A stretch of 15,208 bases of DNA from contig JAFPBM010000040.1 in NCBI GenBank assembly GCA_017424125.1, positions 1-15,208 of the forward strand. The letters run 5' to 3'. Within the stretch, counting starts at the first letter, position 1. Each line of letters starts with the position of its first letter. The notes beneath the pieces are model-generated. The model had not been told where the DNA came from, made no database searches, and worked only from the letters and a program-made list of their open reading frames with translations. Shown here piece after piece: positions 14,348-15,208 of this stretch. A program made the position numbers and the translations under genes. Origin of the DNA: Clostridia bacterium. GTDB taxonomy: Bacteria > Bacillota > Clostridia > Oscillospirales > Acutalibacteraceae.

Positions 14348-14931
14348 TACTTTAACCCCCTTTTAATCAATACAATCGTCTTTTTAGTAAGATAAAAAGC
14401 ACCTTTTGTTGCCGATTTGCATATAAAGAAAAAGAAAATTGAAAGTCCCGCACAAACAAAACTTGCCCCAATCATAGCGGCTGCGGTCAAAACGTTGCCT
14501 TTTATAGCAAGTATCAAAGCAGCGATTAAAATTCCAACTGCACACGCGGCAAGAGAAACAAAAACCGCCCATAACGACAAAACAATCGACCAAAACGCCG
14601 CAAAAAGTGAAAATATTACTGAAAGCGCGGCAATAAGCAAGGATAGCCATAAAGGACTACCAAGAACTAAAAGTGTAATTTCCCACGCGCCAAAGCGCCT
14701 TTTGGGTTTGATTTTTTGCTTTATAAGTTTAGAAAGAGGAACGTCAGCAATAATTTGGGTTATAATTTCGTTGACGTCACCCGTTTCTTTTACCGCGTTT
14801 TCTTCCGAAAGTCCGTCTTCAATTCGGTCATCAATCATTTCCGAATAAAAGTTGAGCCGTTCGACTATATCCTTTTGCGGCAAACAGGATAAACCGTTTT
14901 TGAGCGCCGCAAGAAAATCAACTTTAGTCAT
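14347..14931 (-). CDS. DUF1700/HAAS domain membrane protein
   Basis: A 194-residue protein. Residues 1-75 form the small helical HAAS/DUF1700 domain (TKVDFLAALKNGLSCLPQ, then LNFYSEMIDDRIEDGLSEE), followed by about four hydrophobic helices and a basic C-terminus. The HAAS domain is a cytosolic module usually encoded next to PadR regulators and is thought to pass signals between the membrane and the regulator. I chose the ATG at 14929-14931, preceded by AGGGGGCGG; a longer frame exists upstream but lies inside the PadR gene. The start overlaps the PadR stop by 8 bases and the end overlaps the DUF4097 start, so all three genes are translationally coupled. Confidence 0.9.
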   Translation of the reverse strand: MTKVDFLAALKNGLSCLPQKDIVERLNFYSEMIDDRIEDGLSEENAVKETGDVNEIITQIIADVPLSKLIKQKIKPKRRFGAWEITLLVLGSPLWLSLLIAALSVIFSLFAAFWSIVLSLWAVFVSLAACAVGILIAALILAIKGNVLTAAAMIGASFVCAGLSIFFFFICKSATKGAFYLTKKTIVLIKRGLK

Positions 14932-15208
14932 ATTTTTCCGCCCCCTTAGTAACAAATTTATATATGGATAAAATCTCTTCCCAATCGGTCTTAAAATCGT
15001 CAATTCGTTTTAAGCCATCGGCAGTAATGTGATAATATTTTCTAAGCCTTCCATCGTGCTCTACCGTCCGAACGGTCAGCATATTTGCACTTTCCAAGCG
15101 TTTAAGTATCGTGTAAAGCGTGGATTCGGATAACTCTAAATACGGTTTCATATCCTTAATAATCTTATATCCATAAGAATCCTCGTCTTTAATCGCCGCC
15201 AATACGCA
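14924..15208 (-). CDS. PadR family transcriptional regulator, 5' end cut by the window
   Basis: The C-terminal 94 codons of a PadR regulator; the frame stays open to the right edge (CVLAAIKDEDSYGYKII), so only about 10-15 N-terminal residues are missing for the usual 105-110 length. The TTG at 15200-15202 is an internal Leu and not a start. DSYGYKIIKDM, ESTLYTILKRLESANML and GRLRKYYHITADGLKRI are the recognition helix and wing of the PadR winged helix. PadR proteins are dimeric repressors that usually control their own operon, often together with membrane-stress genes. Its last 8 bases overlap the DUF1700 start. The promoter and operator lie outside the window. Confidence 0.93.
   Translation of the reverse strand, partial: CVLAAIKDEDSYGYKIIKDMKPYLELSESTLYTILKRLESANMLTVRTVEHDGRLRKYYHITADGLKRIDDFKTDWEEILSIYKFVTKGAEKYD

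Noticed and set aside
1-15208. Insertion sequence, prophage, defence island or CRISPR
   Set aside because: No transposase, integrase, nuclease or helicase gene, no direct-repeat array and no tRNA attachment site is visible on either strand.

Overview
The window looks like a chromosomal segment of a low-to-moderate GC member of the Bacillota, most likely an uncultured gut-type Clostridia species. The signs are AAAGGAG-type Shine-Dalgarno sites, short intergenic gaps, sigma-A-like promoters, factor-independent terminators with T-runs, and typical clostridial families (YitT/DUF2179, AIM24, PadR-DUF1700-DUF4097, GxDLY esterase). No rRNA, tRNA, CRISPR array, transposase or phage gene is visible. 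UGA ends at least two intact genes (YitT and the 6059-7690 hydrolase), so the standard bacterial code applies.

Layout. Left edge (1-2136): the start of a polysaccharide deacetylase and a YitT-family membrane protein on the minus strand, divergent from a LysR-type regulator. Glycan region (2240-10382): a plus-strand pair of GH2 beta-mannosidase-like enzyme and SGNH esterase, the latter interrupted by an in-frame TGA; a convergent AIM24-family gene with its own promoter; a minus-strand pair of a drug/metabolite transporter that has lost its N-terminal half and a six-hairpin glycoside hydrolase; then a plus-strand run of a single PQ-loop (SemiSWEET-like) protein, a second SGNH hydrolase split by two frameshifts, and a third, intact SGNH hydrolase with a GxDLY N-terminal domain. 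Redox and metal region (10489-13417): a Gfo/Idh/MocA oxidoreductase, then an SDR and a ZIP metal transporter from a strong promoter. Right edge (13442-15208): a tightly overlapping minus-strand PadR - DUF1700 - DUF4097 envelope-sensing cassette, cut by the window end.

How the genes may work together (inference): two glycoside hydrolases, three esterases and two sugar-type oxidoreductases, none with a visible signal peptide, fit intracellular breakdown of acylated, probably mannose-containing, oligosaccharides or glycosides. No ABC, PTS or SusCD-type importer lies in the window; the PQ-loop protein is the only intact candidate sugar permease. The most striking feature is decay: two of three esterases and one transporter are broken while the glycosidases next to them are intact. 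I see no convincing undescribed system. The points most worth checking are the clustered lesions, the two -1 frameshift sites with near-identical context, and the unassigned six-hairpin hydrolase.
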